Part shown: positions 25,236 to 36,500 of the stretch, piece by piece
How positions within the stretch are numbered: the first letter of the stretch is position 1
Layout of the letters: the number at the start of each line of letters is the position of its first letter
From: Bolinopsis microptera
Taxonomy: Eukaryota; Ctenophora; Tentaculata; Lobata; Bolinopsidae
Assembly: GCF_026151205.1 (NCBI RefSeq)
Contig: NC_087075.1
Coordinates: 11,144,303 to 11,208,302, forward strand
Direction: 5' to 3'
Length of the DNA: 64,000 nucleotides
Translations under genes and position numbers: made by a program
The notes under the pieces: model-generated
Seen by the model: only the letters and a program-made list of their open reading frames with translations
Database searches by the model: none
Told to the model about the DNA's origin: nothing

Positions 25236-25442
25236 AAATGGAAGCTCAGATAGTACATATTGGTGGTTGAATTTGTGACAAATGTACTCAAATTTGTCTT
25301 TGTGAACTTATTAATGGATGTCGAATGTCAGATAATCGAAAACTTTGATCAAAATTATTGCACTAAAGTAAAAATAATATACATAGTTAGTTAGCACAGA
25401 GTCTAGTTCCATGTTCAATGTTGATAATACAAGGCTTTAGAC

Positions 25443-25583
25443 TTGGGGGGCTGCATAGACCACTCAGGATCATTAGCTGAACGTCGACGACGCTCACCCC
25501 ACGACCAGGCAGACAGTGGGATTCAAACTCGCATCCTCACGATTTGCAAAGACGGCGTTCTAACCAACTGCGCTACCTGGTCG
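25443..25583 (-). repeat. tRNA-derived SINE, reverse orientation
   Basis: Read on the minus strand it starts GACCAGGTAGCGCAGTTGGTTAG (A-box-like), has GAGTTTGAATCCCAC as a degenerate B box, and continues CTGCCTGGTCGTGGGGTGAGCGTCGTC. The same layout is found at 52101-52350 on the plus strand. It is not a functional tRNA: the anticodon and acceptor stems do not close, and a tRNA-unrelated body follows. Confidence 0.75.
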
Positions 25584-26102
25584 TTATTTTTACTGCAAAA
25601 ATAAAATCTTTAAAAGTATTTAATAGTGTATGTTGCTTTGCTCCATATAAGTCGTATATGAATGAGACCATTGCATCCCCTATTGGACATCCTCCGACCT
25701 CAATTTAAAAATTTAATGGGTGGATACGTGGCTCGCCTCACACCATAGTCCATAATGTGTATAAAAATAACTAAAAATATATAAAAAATAAATAACAATT
25801 CAACTGATTTGTATATAATACTACAAACGCATGTAGATACCATGAACTGTTGCAATAAAGCAATAAATCAACAAGATGCAGCATTATAATAATAATCATT
25901 AACAATATCAATATGTTTTTAAAGATCAAATTACCCAAATTAAAAATATCATGACAAATTCGAATGAAAAATTACTATACATTAAAAACAAAGAAAATAA
26001 TTATGAGAATGCTAGGGTACTTAAGTAAAACAAACCACAAAATTGATAACATCTAATTTTGTAACAGTACACTCCAATATATGTGTCATGAGGTCCTAGT
26101 TT
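25584..26102. other. AT-rich gap before the right BTB gene, nothing recognised
   Basis: No exon or clear repeat was seen apart from AT microsatellite-like runs. Confidence 0.45.
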
Positions 26103-27728
26103 CTATATGTGTCGTGCTTTCTTGGTATAGCGCTCTTCAATTGAGTCTAGTTCAATGAGCGTAATATTAGCAATTGGAACAGTCATCACAGCCATTACAT
26201 CGGCGTAAAAAGGGATATGTTTGCCATCTTCAGTTGTTCCGTACACCGCATATCTTGACAATGGACTTTGGCGACAGTATACAACAACTTCAGCTTTATT
26301 GACTTCGATCTTCCCACATGGCGGTTGGCCATAGTTTGGACAACCACATATAAAGGATATAGACAGCTGATGGACATCATGTCTTAGCTCCACGCTTACT
26401 TTTTTGTTGAAAGTGTGGGATGACTTCGATGTCGTACCTTTATCAGTTTTTAAAGTAACCTTATAGCCGAGTAAATTAATGATTGCTGCTGCATGTTCTA
26501 GATATAAGCAAGGTAATAAGGCAGGATCTATGGCATTGCAGAGACGTTTAACAGTTTTGAGGTTGGGCTTTTTCAGGGACACCCAAGAAATGATGATCTC
26601 CATAAGATAAAAGTTATTTATGCCTGATGCTAATTTGCAGAGTTGGAACATTTGGTCACCGGTGTATGATCTCCAATCTTTCAATAGCATTTGATGACTA
26701 TTGTTGCCACTAGCAACCTGCACATTTAAACTACTCATTGATTTCTCCTTGAACACAGATTTCTTAAGAATATGCAGCACCTTCCAGCTCTTCACGGACA
26801 AAGAGTTCAGCTTCTCGACCACTTCAAAAAATGTTGTTATTTCAGGTTCAGGACATAGTGCAGCAGCCTCTACAAAATCCTCGTTTAGGAGCAGTGATTC
26901 CAGGAATGACTCAGCGTTGGACTCTATAACTAAACCAGAACAAACAGAAAGCATCTTCTTAACAAAGATTTTGTTAACAAACATAGCAAAAACTTCATCA
27001 GGCTCAAAATGGCTAACAAACTCAACAACTTCCTCAGAGCTCATCATATCAACAATATCCTCACAAGGCCACAGGAGGTCTCTGCCTAAACCATCATCTG
27101 CATAAAAGGAAGCAACCTTTATGGCCCCTAGACAAACCTTCACACACTGAACAACATTGGAACTATTAACAACAGAACTAAGAAAACAATACACCTGCTC
27201 CACAACACCCTCAACCTTGAACTGACAAGCGAACTTAACAAACTCCAAACAGTTCTCCACCGTCAGGTCCACGCACCCCCCATGTAGCAGAACCAGCAGC
27301 TCTCTGACATACTGATAATCCAGCAGGAACACCTCATTGTCCTGTCTGATCTGTTCTCTTAGTACCTGAGGGATAGTTTTACCTTGAACAATCAAACTAG
27401 TAAATTTGTTGCATATATTGAGATCAAACTAGATAATTTGTTCCATATATTGAGATCAAACTAGATAATATACACTATACAGGCTGTTGCAAGGCGTCAT
27501 CCTCAGTGACATTAGCCCTAAATTATTTGTTAAATAGCTGAAAGAATTAAAAGTAATTAGAGTTAATTAATTGATTAAAGTAATTAAAAGTACCTGACTG
27601 TGCTGAGATAGTATTACTCCGCTACACTCTATTATTTCAGTGTTTGTCACTAGTTTCACAGTGTGGGGCGGCTGGTTGTCTAGGTAACATGTGAAGTCTG
27701 TGTTGAATGAAGGTAGTTTAACTGACAT
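26103..27728 (-). CDS. BTB-domain protein, intact right copy
   Basis: Two exons, 27594-27728 and 26103-27365, join at SQHSQ/VLREQ to give 465 residues. Residues 1 to about 120 form a BTB/POZ domain: VKLVTNTEIIECSGVILSQ, then VLREQIRQDNEVFLLDYQY, VRELLVLLHGGCVDLTVENC and LEFVKFACQFKVEGVVEQVY. A helical middle follows (VQCVKVCLGAIKVASFY, EEVVEFVSHFEPDEVFAMF), comparable in position to a BACK domain. The C-terminal 120 residues contain FICGCPNYGQPPCGKIEV and YAVYGTTEDGKHIPFY and are not recognised. It may be a Cullin-3 substrate adaptor, inferred from fold only. The upstream TTGCAG is 5 nt before the start. It is a recent duplicate of 21715-23584. Confidence 0.8.
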
Positions 27729-28212
27729 TGTAGCTGCAAGGTTGGTGGGGTTAACTTGATTTTATATCCAGTTAATTCAATTAAAATGAACAGTGCGTTT
27801 CTTAAAACTGTTTTCAATATTAATGGATGTCGAATGTCAGATAAAAATGAAAAACTTTAAACTTATCCGAATTATCGTACTGAAGTAAAACACCATCCCA
27901 AATACTAAAATATATTGGAATACACAAATTAGAAACTTGAAAATTCTATCACCAAAAAGTTTCTATAATTCCATCTGTCAATGTAATAAATAACCAAGTC
28001 TAATTAAGTAATGTTGGGAACAGTAATAATTTCACGGATTAATAATCATATCAAAATCCGGTTCTGAATATGGTAGTTCTTGATTCTTGTGCAAAACCGA
28101 ATCATCTTTCAACCCATCTTTAATCTTTATCTATTCATTCTTATAGAAAACAGTTACATCATGTCACTGGTTTTGTTTCCGCCCATAAAAGGGGGACTAA
28201 CGCGAATTTCCT
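27729..28212. other. Intergenic gap, AT-rich
   Basis: It contains 27822-27870, the copy of the segment also found at 25315-25370, which marks the upstream limit of the tandem duplication. Nothing else was recognised. Confidence 0.5.
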
Positions 28213-28957
28213 TCACAGGGCACTAAATGTTACTGGCACAGTCTCAAAATCTCTGGAGTGAGCCTCCTTCATTGCTGACAATATCTGAAACAACAACGTG
28301 TGAAGTAATCTAGCCTATCAAGAAGTCGTTTAGCCTCAGAAGCTACAATTTTCCTGAAGTTTAGAACGGTAGCTTCTGAAGATGTTGTCGTGGTTTGACC
28401 ATCGATCAAAACTGTGAAATCATTTTTGTCTTATTTGACACTTCAGGGTCCTATGATACATACTTTTAAAAAAAAAGGAGAATCGCAAATTCGTAGTAAA
28501 GAAAAGCTTGATCAGCTAATAAAAAGAAAACTAAATCTGTGCTGTTATCAAGATAATATTGTGCTGGACAAACCTCCTCTCTGGTAAAACCGAGTCGAGC
28601 TAGAAACACAGACTTGTTTTGAGTTGTGCTCTTCTTCATAGCTGGTTCTAGTAGGAGTCTGATACCTTGCTCCATCTGGAGGAGGATGTATCATGTTATA
28701 GTGCCACGTGATATGACGTCATACCACCTGATATGACGTAACACCACCTGATATGACGTCATGCTAAGTGATATGTCGTCACACCACATGAAAAAACTTA
28801 TATCACGTGAGAGACTTGCATAACTTTTACGATTTTTGGTAACAGCTCAACGTCACTATAAAAAAGCACAGGCTACATCAAATTAAACTGATTTCAAAAT
28901 CTTTTCACTAACCAAGTTTTTCCTTGATGCTCCTGCTTCATTATCATTATCGGACAT
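28213..28957 (-). CDS. 72-residue protein resembling the PEX14 N-terminal domain
   Basis: Three small exons, 28913-28957, 28574-28675 and 28213-28284, each phase 0, join to 72 residues ending in TGA. The middle exon, with IRLLLEPAMKKSTTQNKSVF and then LARLGFTREE joined to ILSAMKEA, resembles the conserved N-terminal domain of PEX14 (pattern: helix, SxxxxKxxFLxxKGLTxEEI, helix). In PEX14 that three-helix domain binds WxxxF motifs of the import receptor PEX5. Full-length PEX14 adds a membrane segment and coiled coil, absent here. The protein may be a stand-alone relative, a peroxisome-related microprotein or the first part of a longer alternatively spliced gene. All junctions have good GT/AG signals, and TTCAG lies 1 nt before the start. 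The gene structure is seen directly; the PEX14 link is from memory of the family. Confidence 0.65.
28690..28810. repeat. CACGTG/TGACGTCA-type intronic repeat
   Basis: About five degenerate 21-bp units (CACCTGATATGACGTCA and variants) in the first intron of the PEX14-like gene. Confidence 0.75.
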
Positions 28958-29609
28958 ACTGAACATTTAAATTAACTAATTTTAGTTGGTAAAGTAAAAT
29001 GTATGTATTGAACTTATATTTTAGTTAATGAGGGAAATTTAAAAATTAAATCCTGACAAATGTCATATTATGTATATTATGTATATTAGAGATAAGGCGA
29101 ATATGTTTGATAATTCATATCTCTGCTGAAACCAGTCCTGCAATGGAATAATCTATTTTTAAATTATCTTATATTTAAATGAAATTATATGTTCAAGTTT
29201 GACACTCTTACTTTTTAAATAAACGTACGAAAACTAACAATAAAACTCTTGTGGACGGGATTTGAAAGTCAGCAATATATTGTAAGCATTTGAAACACTT
29301 CAGAGGGAACAGTTCAACAACAGTAATATTATTTCTCAACTGGGTGGAAAAAGGAGGACTGACCAATAATATATAATTATATGAGAACTAAACTGGAAGT
29401 AGGTTTATGTAAACGGAAATACCGAGTCTGATTTCAAAGTGTTTATTTAACTTTGAATAAATATTATAAAATAATGTACCTTTCGTACCTTTCAAATTGA
29501 TAAAACAACAATAAAATATTTCCACGATTTAAATAATCGGAAGGTACGGTAGCTTATCATAGGTAGTCATCAGTAAAGTCTGGTTATCTCTTCACGACAT
29601 CAAACAAAC
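28958..29609. other. Intergenic gap between the PEX14-like gene and RBM8A
   Basis: AT-rich DNA; no exon was recognised. Confidence 0.45.
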
Positions 29610-29692
29610 ACCACGTGGCATGACGTCACACCACGTGACACGACGCCACACCACGTGACTTGACACCACACCACGTGACATGACATCACGCG
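29610..29692. repeat. CACGTG/GACGTCA repeat just past the RBM8A stop
   Basis: Four units of about 20 bp (ACCACGTGGCATGACGTCAC and variants) immediately downstream of the RBM8A stop codon, presumably in the 3' UTR or flank. Confidence 0.8.
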
Positions 29693-29703
29693 CTACACCT
29701 TCA

Positions 29704-30915
29704 CTAATCACTCTCAGGACTGGGACTACGACCGCGTCTCCTCTCCTTTCTCTTCGCACTACTCTTCTTGCCCGGCCGAACAAAGGCCCAGTCTACTTTG
29801 AGTTCCTGGCCAAGGAAGTCCGCGTTATTCATCTGCTCTACCGCTGTGTGTGCTTCTGTTAGGAGAGGAGGTTAATGGTGACATGTATAGTGTATGTACC
29901 GTACATTATAAATCAGTGTGAAAGTCTAAAACGTCCAAAAAAAGTCTATTAAAAATTCTATTAAAAATTCTATCAAAAAGTCTATTAAAAAGTCTATTAA
30001 AAAGTCAAACTAACCATTATACTGTTCGTATTCAATACATATGTATCCTTTAAGGTACCCAGTTCTCCGATCTAGGTTAGCGTGTAGGTTCTTTATATCA
30101 CCTGATAAGGAGATTAGTAAATATATGATAAGGAGATTAGTTGGACAAGTAATGTAAAAAACAGTACTCCGCCATTTAGCAGAGTCGACTGCATTATAAA
30201 TAATACAAATATGATGATATCAATGAGGAAGATTTATGTAAGTTATTTAAGTTAAAGTTTGTAGAGAAGGGCCAAGAGGGCATGGCACTCTGCAGTCTGC
30301 ACATTATTAAGAATAATCCAAATTGTGGGCTAACGAATAAACTGATAGGAACCCCAAACTTACCAAACTCTGAGAACTTATCGAAGATATCATTTTCAGT
30401 GGCCTCAATGTGGACGTTAGTGACGAATATGATCCACCCCTCAATGGACTTCTGGGGGCCCCCTGGACGAGTGTCTCCCTCCAACTCTTCAAAGTCTCCT
30501 CTCAGAACCTCTGATTTGGCTGTTAGACCTGGGGTGTTGAAAGGGTTTTTTTACAAATCTTAGATTCTGTGTTGAGTATTTGGGAGGAGAGTGGAGTTAA
30601 TTTTAAAGGTTTAACGATGAAATTGTGAGCGATTTCAAAACAAATAATTTCTTCAGAAACATAATAATTGAGGCTATTAATCGAATTAAAAAGATGACAG
30701 TTTAGATCGATGAGTCTTAAATCTTAATGGCAAGCTCTACCATAAATTATTTCCTCAAATTGGCTGCAGCATTCAAAATTTGTGTTAAAAACTAAAGTTT
30801 GTTTGAACATCATACCTCGTCCTTTCCTCTTAGAAGCAGATTTCTTGAGCCTGTCAATCTCATCATCTTCCATCTCTACATCGTCCCGATCACGTGTTAT
30901 CACTATGTCGTCCAT
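29704..30915 (-). CDS. RBM8A: RBM8A/Y14, exon junction complex RNA-binding protein
   Basis: Y14 pairs with MAGOH in the exon junction complex, which marks spliced mRNA for export, localisation and nonsense-mediated decay. Four exons, 30816-30915, 30364-30528, 30015-30101 and 29704-29855, give 167 residues (human 174). The N terminus is acidic ([20 protein letters not shown]), followed by [20 protein letters not shown], the RNP2 strand of the RRM, then [11 protein letters not shown]1 is replaced, as in Y14, by [11 protein letters not shown]. The tail is an Arg/Ser-rich segment ([16 protein letters not shown]). The start codon is 1 nt after GTCAG. Confidence 0.95.
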
Positions 30916-32154
30916 GCTGACTTACTATTGTTTTGATAGTCGGTTTAATTATAAATGGTAATTGTGTAGTGATCGGTGTTTTTTTAAACAATGGTTAGGG
31001 ATGGAGATGCAATGGGTTTAATAGCAAATGAGCTATTTAATTAGTGTTTAATAGGAACTGAGCTATTTAATTACTTAGCAATTGCAGTAAATATTACTAT
31101 TGATATGCATATGACGTCATAATGCCGTATTATATATCATAATATAATGTCCAATAAAAGGAGTTCTCGTTTTAACTTCTTTATTATTTTATGTATTCTT
31201 TATTGTATACTTTGCGCTTACCTGTCTAGCGTTGGACTGTAATTCAATCGCTTTAATTTACAATTTCAATAATATTTTCTTTATCACATAATCAAGTAAC
31301 AGACGACGGATCACAATGAATCTAGTAAAAGTCAATTTATCAAATTATCAGGTGTTACAAAAGTTGAACAGATATTATCAAACATATATTTCAGTAAGTT
31401 ATACACAAATACCACACATTTCACTTAACAGTGCAAATATTTGCCTCATTGCTATCTCAATAGGCTGTCACAAAGGTTTCTCACTGGAAAGTGGAAAATT
31501 TACAGAATTTAAAGATTTTATTCAAAGAACAATTAATCACATTTTGATTTAGTTTTCATTTAAATAAACCCAACATTCTTGATTGTTACATGATATTTAT
31601 ATACGCCTGAGCTTCATAAATCCATCACCATCAATACAAGATTAAATGATTCAAAAAATGATTCAAAATCAAAGTATCACAATTAAACTATAAAATTCAC
31701 TTCATTTTTAACTTTATCTTCCAAAATGAAGACAAGATACAATCACAAGGAATCAGAACAGCTGGTCAATTAACTAATTAACTAACTAATTAATTAACTA
31801 TTCAACTAGGATAAACTGTTTTGATGCAGTTTATCAGTTATCCAACTAATTGTGTCTTAATTATGTCAACGATTTGCCTAGCCATAGGCGCATGTAAGTA
31901 AAGTTATATATAATACTCAGTTGTCAATATAATAGACAGCAGTTTGCTGAAGCCTATACAAAATAAGCTCAAGTAATGTAATAAAGATGATAAGCTTAAT
32001 AAGAGGCTGAGGCACATCAACAGAGAGAAGTGATCACGAGATGGATTTCTCTTAAAATTGTGGTCCAATTCTATTCGTGTTGATTTAAATAAGAGTTATC
32101 TCAAATCACAACGCTGTTTCCACTTTGTAACAAACAAGAGTCCGTCCAATTGCA
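30916..32154. other. Intergenic gap between RBM8A and the TMEM120 3' end, left part
   Basis: A 78-codon open frame at 31316-31552 (plus; starts MNLVKVNLSNYQVLQ) is AT-rich and unrecognised; I do not call it a gene. At 31770-31850 there are repeats of TTAACTAA and TTTATCAGTTATCC. Nothing else was supported. Confidence 0.4.
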
Positions 32155-32345
32155 CAATGACGTCATTACACGTGGTATGACGTCATAACACGTGGTATGA
32201 AATCATTACACGTGATATGACGTCATTACACGTGGTACGACGTCACTACACGTGGTATGACGTCACTACACATGGTATGACGTCATTACACGTTGTATTA
32301 CGTCACTACACGTGGTATGACGTCACTACACATGGTATGAAGCTT
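32155..32345. repeat. TGACGTCA/CACGTG tandem array
   Basis: About nine 20-bp units of the type TACACGTGGTATGACGTCAC. Open frames through it encode only repeat peptide and are not genes. Confidence 0.9.
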
Positions 32346-32499
32346 ATGAAAGCTCATAGTAGGCTACTAGATGCTTATACTAGGTTAGTAGAGGCACACT
32401 TCAGGCAAACTCATAATTACTCAAGCCTAGTGTAAAGTTATTTCTACAGGCTACAGCAGGAGTGAGTAATAGGGGAGAGTAATAGGCACTGAGAAGTGA

Positions 32500-33275
32500 G
32501 ACCTACATCCTCGAAAGTCGAAACAAGCTCGCACTGCAAAGGGGAGGCCTGCCTTCCGAGATCGCATTACCAGGGGGAAGCCTCGAGTCCAAATTTGTGT
32601 AGCGAGGGGTAGGTGCAGACTTCGATAAACCGAAAAACCAAAAAAATATTTTCGGCTAATAATGAAGAGGGTAGCATGAAACGTGGAGAAAAGTGGTTTT
32701 AAGAAAAACTTTGAAAAATTTTGACTTAGAAAATTTTCGGCCAGAGTCATTCTCGATACGTACCTCTCGTATCGAGAGCTCCCGATTCCGAGCTCGTGTT
32801 GCAAAGGGGAGGCCTGCCTTCCGAGATCGCATTACCAGGGGGAAGCCTCGATTTTTTGATAACTTGAAATATACCTGAATAACTGAAATATTTTTGATTT
32901 CGAAAATCGAAAAAATATTTTCGACTTATAATGAACAGGGTAGCATGAAACGTGGAGAAAAGTGGAAAACCGCTTTTCTCCACGTTTCATGCTACCTTGT
33001 TCATTATTTGCCGAAAATATTTTTTCGGTTTTTCGAAGTCTACACCTTCCCCTCGATACACAATTTTGGACTCGAGGTAATGCGATCTCGGAAGGCAGGC
33101 CTCCCCTTTGCAACACGAGCTCGGAATCGGGAGCTCTCGATACGGGAGGAACGTATCGAAAATGACTCGGACCGAACATTTTCTAAGTCAACATTTTTCA
33201 AAGTTTTTCTGAAAACCACTTTTCTCCATGTTTCATGATACTCTGTTCATTATTGGCCGAAAATATCTTTTTTTA
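32500..33275. repeat. Large fold-back (inverted) repeat, arms about 310 bp
   Basis: The centre is at about 32968, where CGTGGAGAAAAGTGG is followed by its complement CTTTTCTCCACG. Going outward, both arms carry in mirror order AATGAACAGGGTAGCATGAA, GAAAATATTTTT, TGCGATCTCGGAAGGCAGG and CCTCCCCTTTGCAACACGAG, then CGATACG and AAATTTTCTAAGTCAA. A further partial direct copy of the arm lies at 32520-32695. The same sequence occurs once, in single orientation, inside the DNA transposon at 51994-52953. Confidence 0.85.
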
Positions 33276-33279
33276 AAAT

Positions 33280-33513
33280 AATTTTTCTCGAAATTCCAAA
33301 TTTTTCAGGTTTTCAATGGCATAAAATGGCATAAAATGGCATAAAATGGAGACTATTTCTATGGAGAAAATGAAAAAACCTATGAGTAATTCTCCATTTT
33401 CTCCATTTATGCCATTGGCCCCCCCCCCACACGTTGTATTACGTCACTACATGTGGTATAACGTCACTACATGTGTCATAACGCGTGGTATGACGTCACG
33501 TGGTATGACGTCA
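33280..33513. repeat. Short repeats 3' of TMEM120
   Basis: It includes three copies of GGCATAAAAT, a C run, and at 33430-33510 another CACGTG/TGACGTCA array that ends right at the TMEM120 stop codon. Confidence 0.6.
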
Positions 33514-36500
33514 CTACTGACTCTTGACCTCCTTGCCCAGGGAACTAAGAAGAGAGTTTGACAAGTTTCGTCTGATAAGCTCCGGACTCTTTACCAGTTT
33601 GTGTATCTGATGCTTTAGGATTACCACGTGTATTAGCGTGAACAGGTTACCAAGGGAGATGGAGATGAACAACGCACAATTCACGTACACCTCCCATCTG
33701 AGGGGTCACGTGGTGTTAGCGGTCACGTGGTGTTAGCGGTCACGTGGTGTTAGCGGTCACGTAGTGTTAGCGGTCACGAGGTGGTAGTGGTCACGTCGTG
33801 TCTCACATTGATAAATATAGTAAGCGTATTAACTATTGGGGGGGGGGGGGGGGGGGCCGGGGGTGTCACGTCCGTCTATGTCCGCCTATGTCCTGTCCTT
33901 TTTGGATTCTATGAGACAACGGACGTGTTTTTTGGGACATTGGCGGACTCGGACGGACATTTGCGGACCCGGACGGACATTGGCGGACTCGGACGGACAT
34001 TGGTGGACACAGACGGACATTGGTGGACATTAGCGGACATTGGTGGACATTAGCGGACAAACATTTTGAGAATTTTTCGCAACTTCTATGTATTATATTT
34101 TTAGAGTTAGATTACTGTATTTTCACACTGCACTGTAGTATCCTGTAGTCGTTTTGTACGGATCTGCCGTAGAGTCTAACGCCGTAGAGCACGGATCCCG
34201 GGATTGCCAAATGAATGAGCAAGCGAGGACAAGTGGTGAAGTAATTCATGTCCAAGCAATCAACAAGAGAAGGATAAACCCGATAAAGTTATTAACTGAA
34301 CTGACGTATTACGAAAAACGAAAACTTTACGGCATGATCATGATCTGCATTAATTTGTTTAATCAAACTCCATGGGTTGCACAATACACAGTAAGCAAAA
34401 GAAGATTTATGAATCTTGCGATGAAATTATTATCACTGAAGGTGTTATCAATTTACCCAGCTAACGAATCGAAAGCAGAACCGATTCAGCACTCAAACAT
34501 CAGAGAGATCTTTGTGTCCAGATTTTATGTCTGAATAATATAAGAGGTCTAAAGAATAAAGATCTCGCCAATATTCTTAATATTTAACTAAATCCAGTCA
34601 CTAAATCCGGTCGCTAAATCCAGATCTCTATTTGTGTCGTCAACATATCTTTGAAACAGTTACACAGGGTACACAGTAGGCACAGTACCTATTTAACGAA
34701 ATATAGGGAATATAACAGCAAAAATTGAACATTTTATTTAGCAATTTAGGTGTCCATTAATGTCCGCTAATGTCCGACAAAGTCCGTATATGTCCGTCTA
34801 TGTCCGCCAAAGTCCGTCTATGTCCGTCTATGTCCGCCTATGTCCGCCTATGTCCTGTCCTGTCCTGTCCTGTCCAGTCCTTTTTGGATTCTATGAGACA
34901 AGCGGACATAGACGGACGTGACACCCCCCCCCACTATTATATGGACGATTACAATCTTATATTATATAATTATATTGTATGTACTATTACTCCTAGTTAT
35001 TGTAATTACTAATTAAAGATTTGAAAAGTTAAATCCTTGTACTAATATTTTGGTTTCATGTCACGTGGTTGGTCGACACTACACGTGATATGACGTCACT
35101 ACACGTGGTATGAATTCACTACACTTAATGTGACGTCACTAACCTCTCATCCTCTCTGGCATTAGGAGCCAGATAAAATAGCGTGTATCCGTTGTAAAAC
35201 TGGAAGATGTAGAGCAGTACAAAGAAGGGTGAGAGAAACTGTAAGTCAGCGTAAGTTTTTACTCTGAGACCCTCCGCGGAGACTTCCATGTGGGTGGCGC
35301 GGCCTAATGCGCGCATTTTATACAGCGACCCTGCCTTGAGGGGAATCTTGGTTAACATAAGGATAAAGTATCAGATAATTAACAAATTATACAAGTTTAA
35401 AGTTGGAATAGTCAAATTTCTAAGGTCTACATCGAGATGGAATTTCCAATCGTGATTTCGGGGATCTTCGCCATACTTCAAGGACACTTTTACGTTTTAT
35501 TTTTACTTTTATTTCTAACTATTATTCAATTTTTTCACAACTGACCTGATAGTAAAACTGTAGGACCTGACAGCCGCTCATGTAGAAAATGTAAAGAGAA
35601 AACTGGAGACTGAAGTCTCCATCAGCTCGTATGAGTAGGAGAGCGTACAGTAAGATATCAATGTAGTGCTGAACTTGCCACCATGTTCTGATGCGACTAC
35701 CGTTAGCTATCAGGATGGACTCCTGGGAGGGGTTGTCGTGTCACATGACAAGAAAATTCAATTTAGCTGATCAATAAAAGATGATTTATCTTGTGAAGTT
35801 GCTAAAAAGCAAATATACTACATAATTAATGCATAATTAATTATCATAATTAATTATCATAATTAATTAATCTTAATTAATTAATAATCCATCCAAGTAC
35901 CTTCATAGTGAGATTACAATAGAACCAGACGAGATAAAACTGAAGTAACCCCTCCACAATTCTGTTAGGACCACACAGTATGTTGAGAGATGAGAATACT
36001 AGTTGTCCTATTATGTAGAACAGCTTGAATTTCTCGTATTGTAACTTGTATCTAGGGGAAGTGTGACGTCATGTCACGTGGTATGACGTCATGTGATGTG
36101 GTGTGAATTTGAGACATGAAACTGATAGGTCAAAAGTCGATATTTGAATAATCAGAATTCGGCAAATCATAAGAAATTTTAGAAGATTTAATCTTCGAAA
36201 AGCAAATTTTATAAAATAATAAGAATATAGGGTCTTGAATGATTTTTAAACCTTAAAAATGAACTTTAAAGTGTAAACTAATTACTTGATCTTGTCTTCT
36301 TTACGAGGGAGGACTACATTAAAGTCTCCCACAAATAGAGTTAATAATAAGTTGTTCTGTTTGGGCAGATAATATGTCATTCCTTCTATCTCCGCCCTCT
36401 GAAATATCAGATATTGTGTGATCAACTTATCACATTCCTTCCACTTAAAACTGTTACATAAATCAGAGGGATTGTGTCAACCGTCAAGATAATATAGTGT

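Larger units (their letters stand above)
23610..25309. mobile_element. Insertion block splitting the left BTB duplication unit
   Basis: The region upstream of the right BTB copy contains AATGGATGTCGAATGTCAGATAA (27822). The same sequence upstream of the left copy is displaced to 25315, while the first 20 or so bases after the start codons still match. The intervening 1.7 kb therefore looks like later inserted DNA. It contains the 98-codon minus-strand frame 23785-24081, a transposon-like end at 24110 (CAGGCACGTAGCCAGG) with GC-rich hairpins, and the LINE piece 24500-25235. Confidence 0.55.

Noticed and set aside
25443-25583. Possible tRNA gene
   Set aside because: A- and B-box-like sequences are present but no cloverleaf closes, and a shared non-tRNA body follows as in the copy at 52101; it is a SINE.
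26701-27105. 134-codon plus-strand frame opposite the BTB gene
   Set aside because: It is antisense to the intact BTB exon, with the same shadow at 22391-22708 opposite the twin.
31316-31552. 78-codon frame between RBM8A and TMEM120
   Set aside because: It is AT-rich, with no splice context, homologue or start context that would support a gene.
32217-32435. 72-codon frame on the plus strand
   Set aside because: It is mostly translated CACGTG/TGACGTCA minisatellite.
33781-34053. Open frames in both strands through the CGGACA repeats
   Set aside because: They encode only repeat peptide from the transposon's subterminal array.
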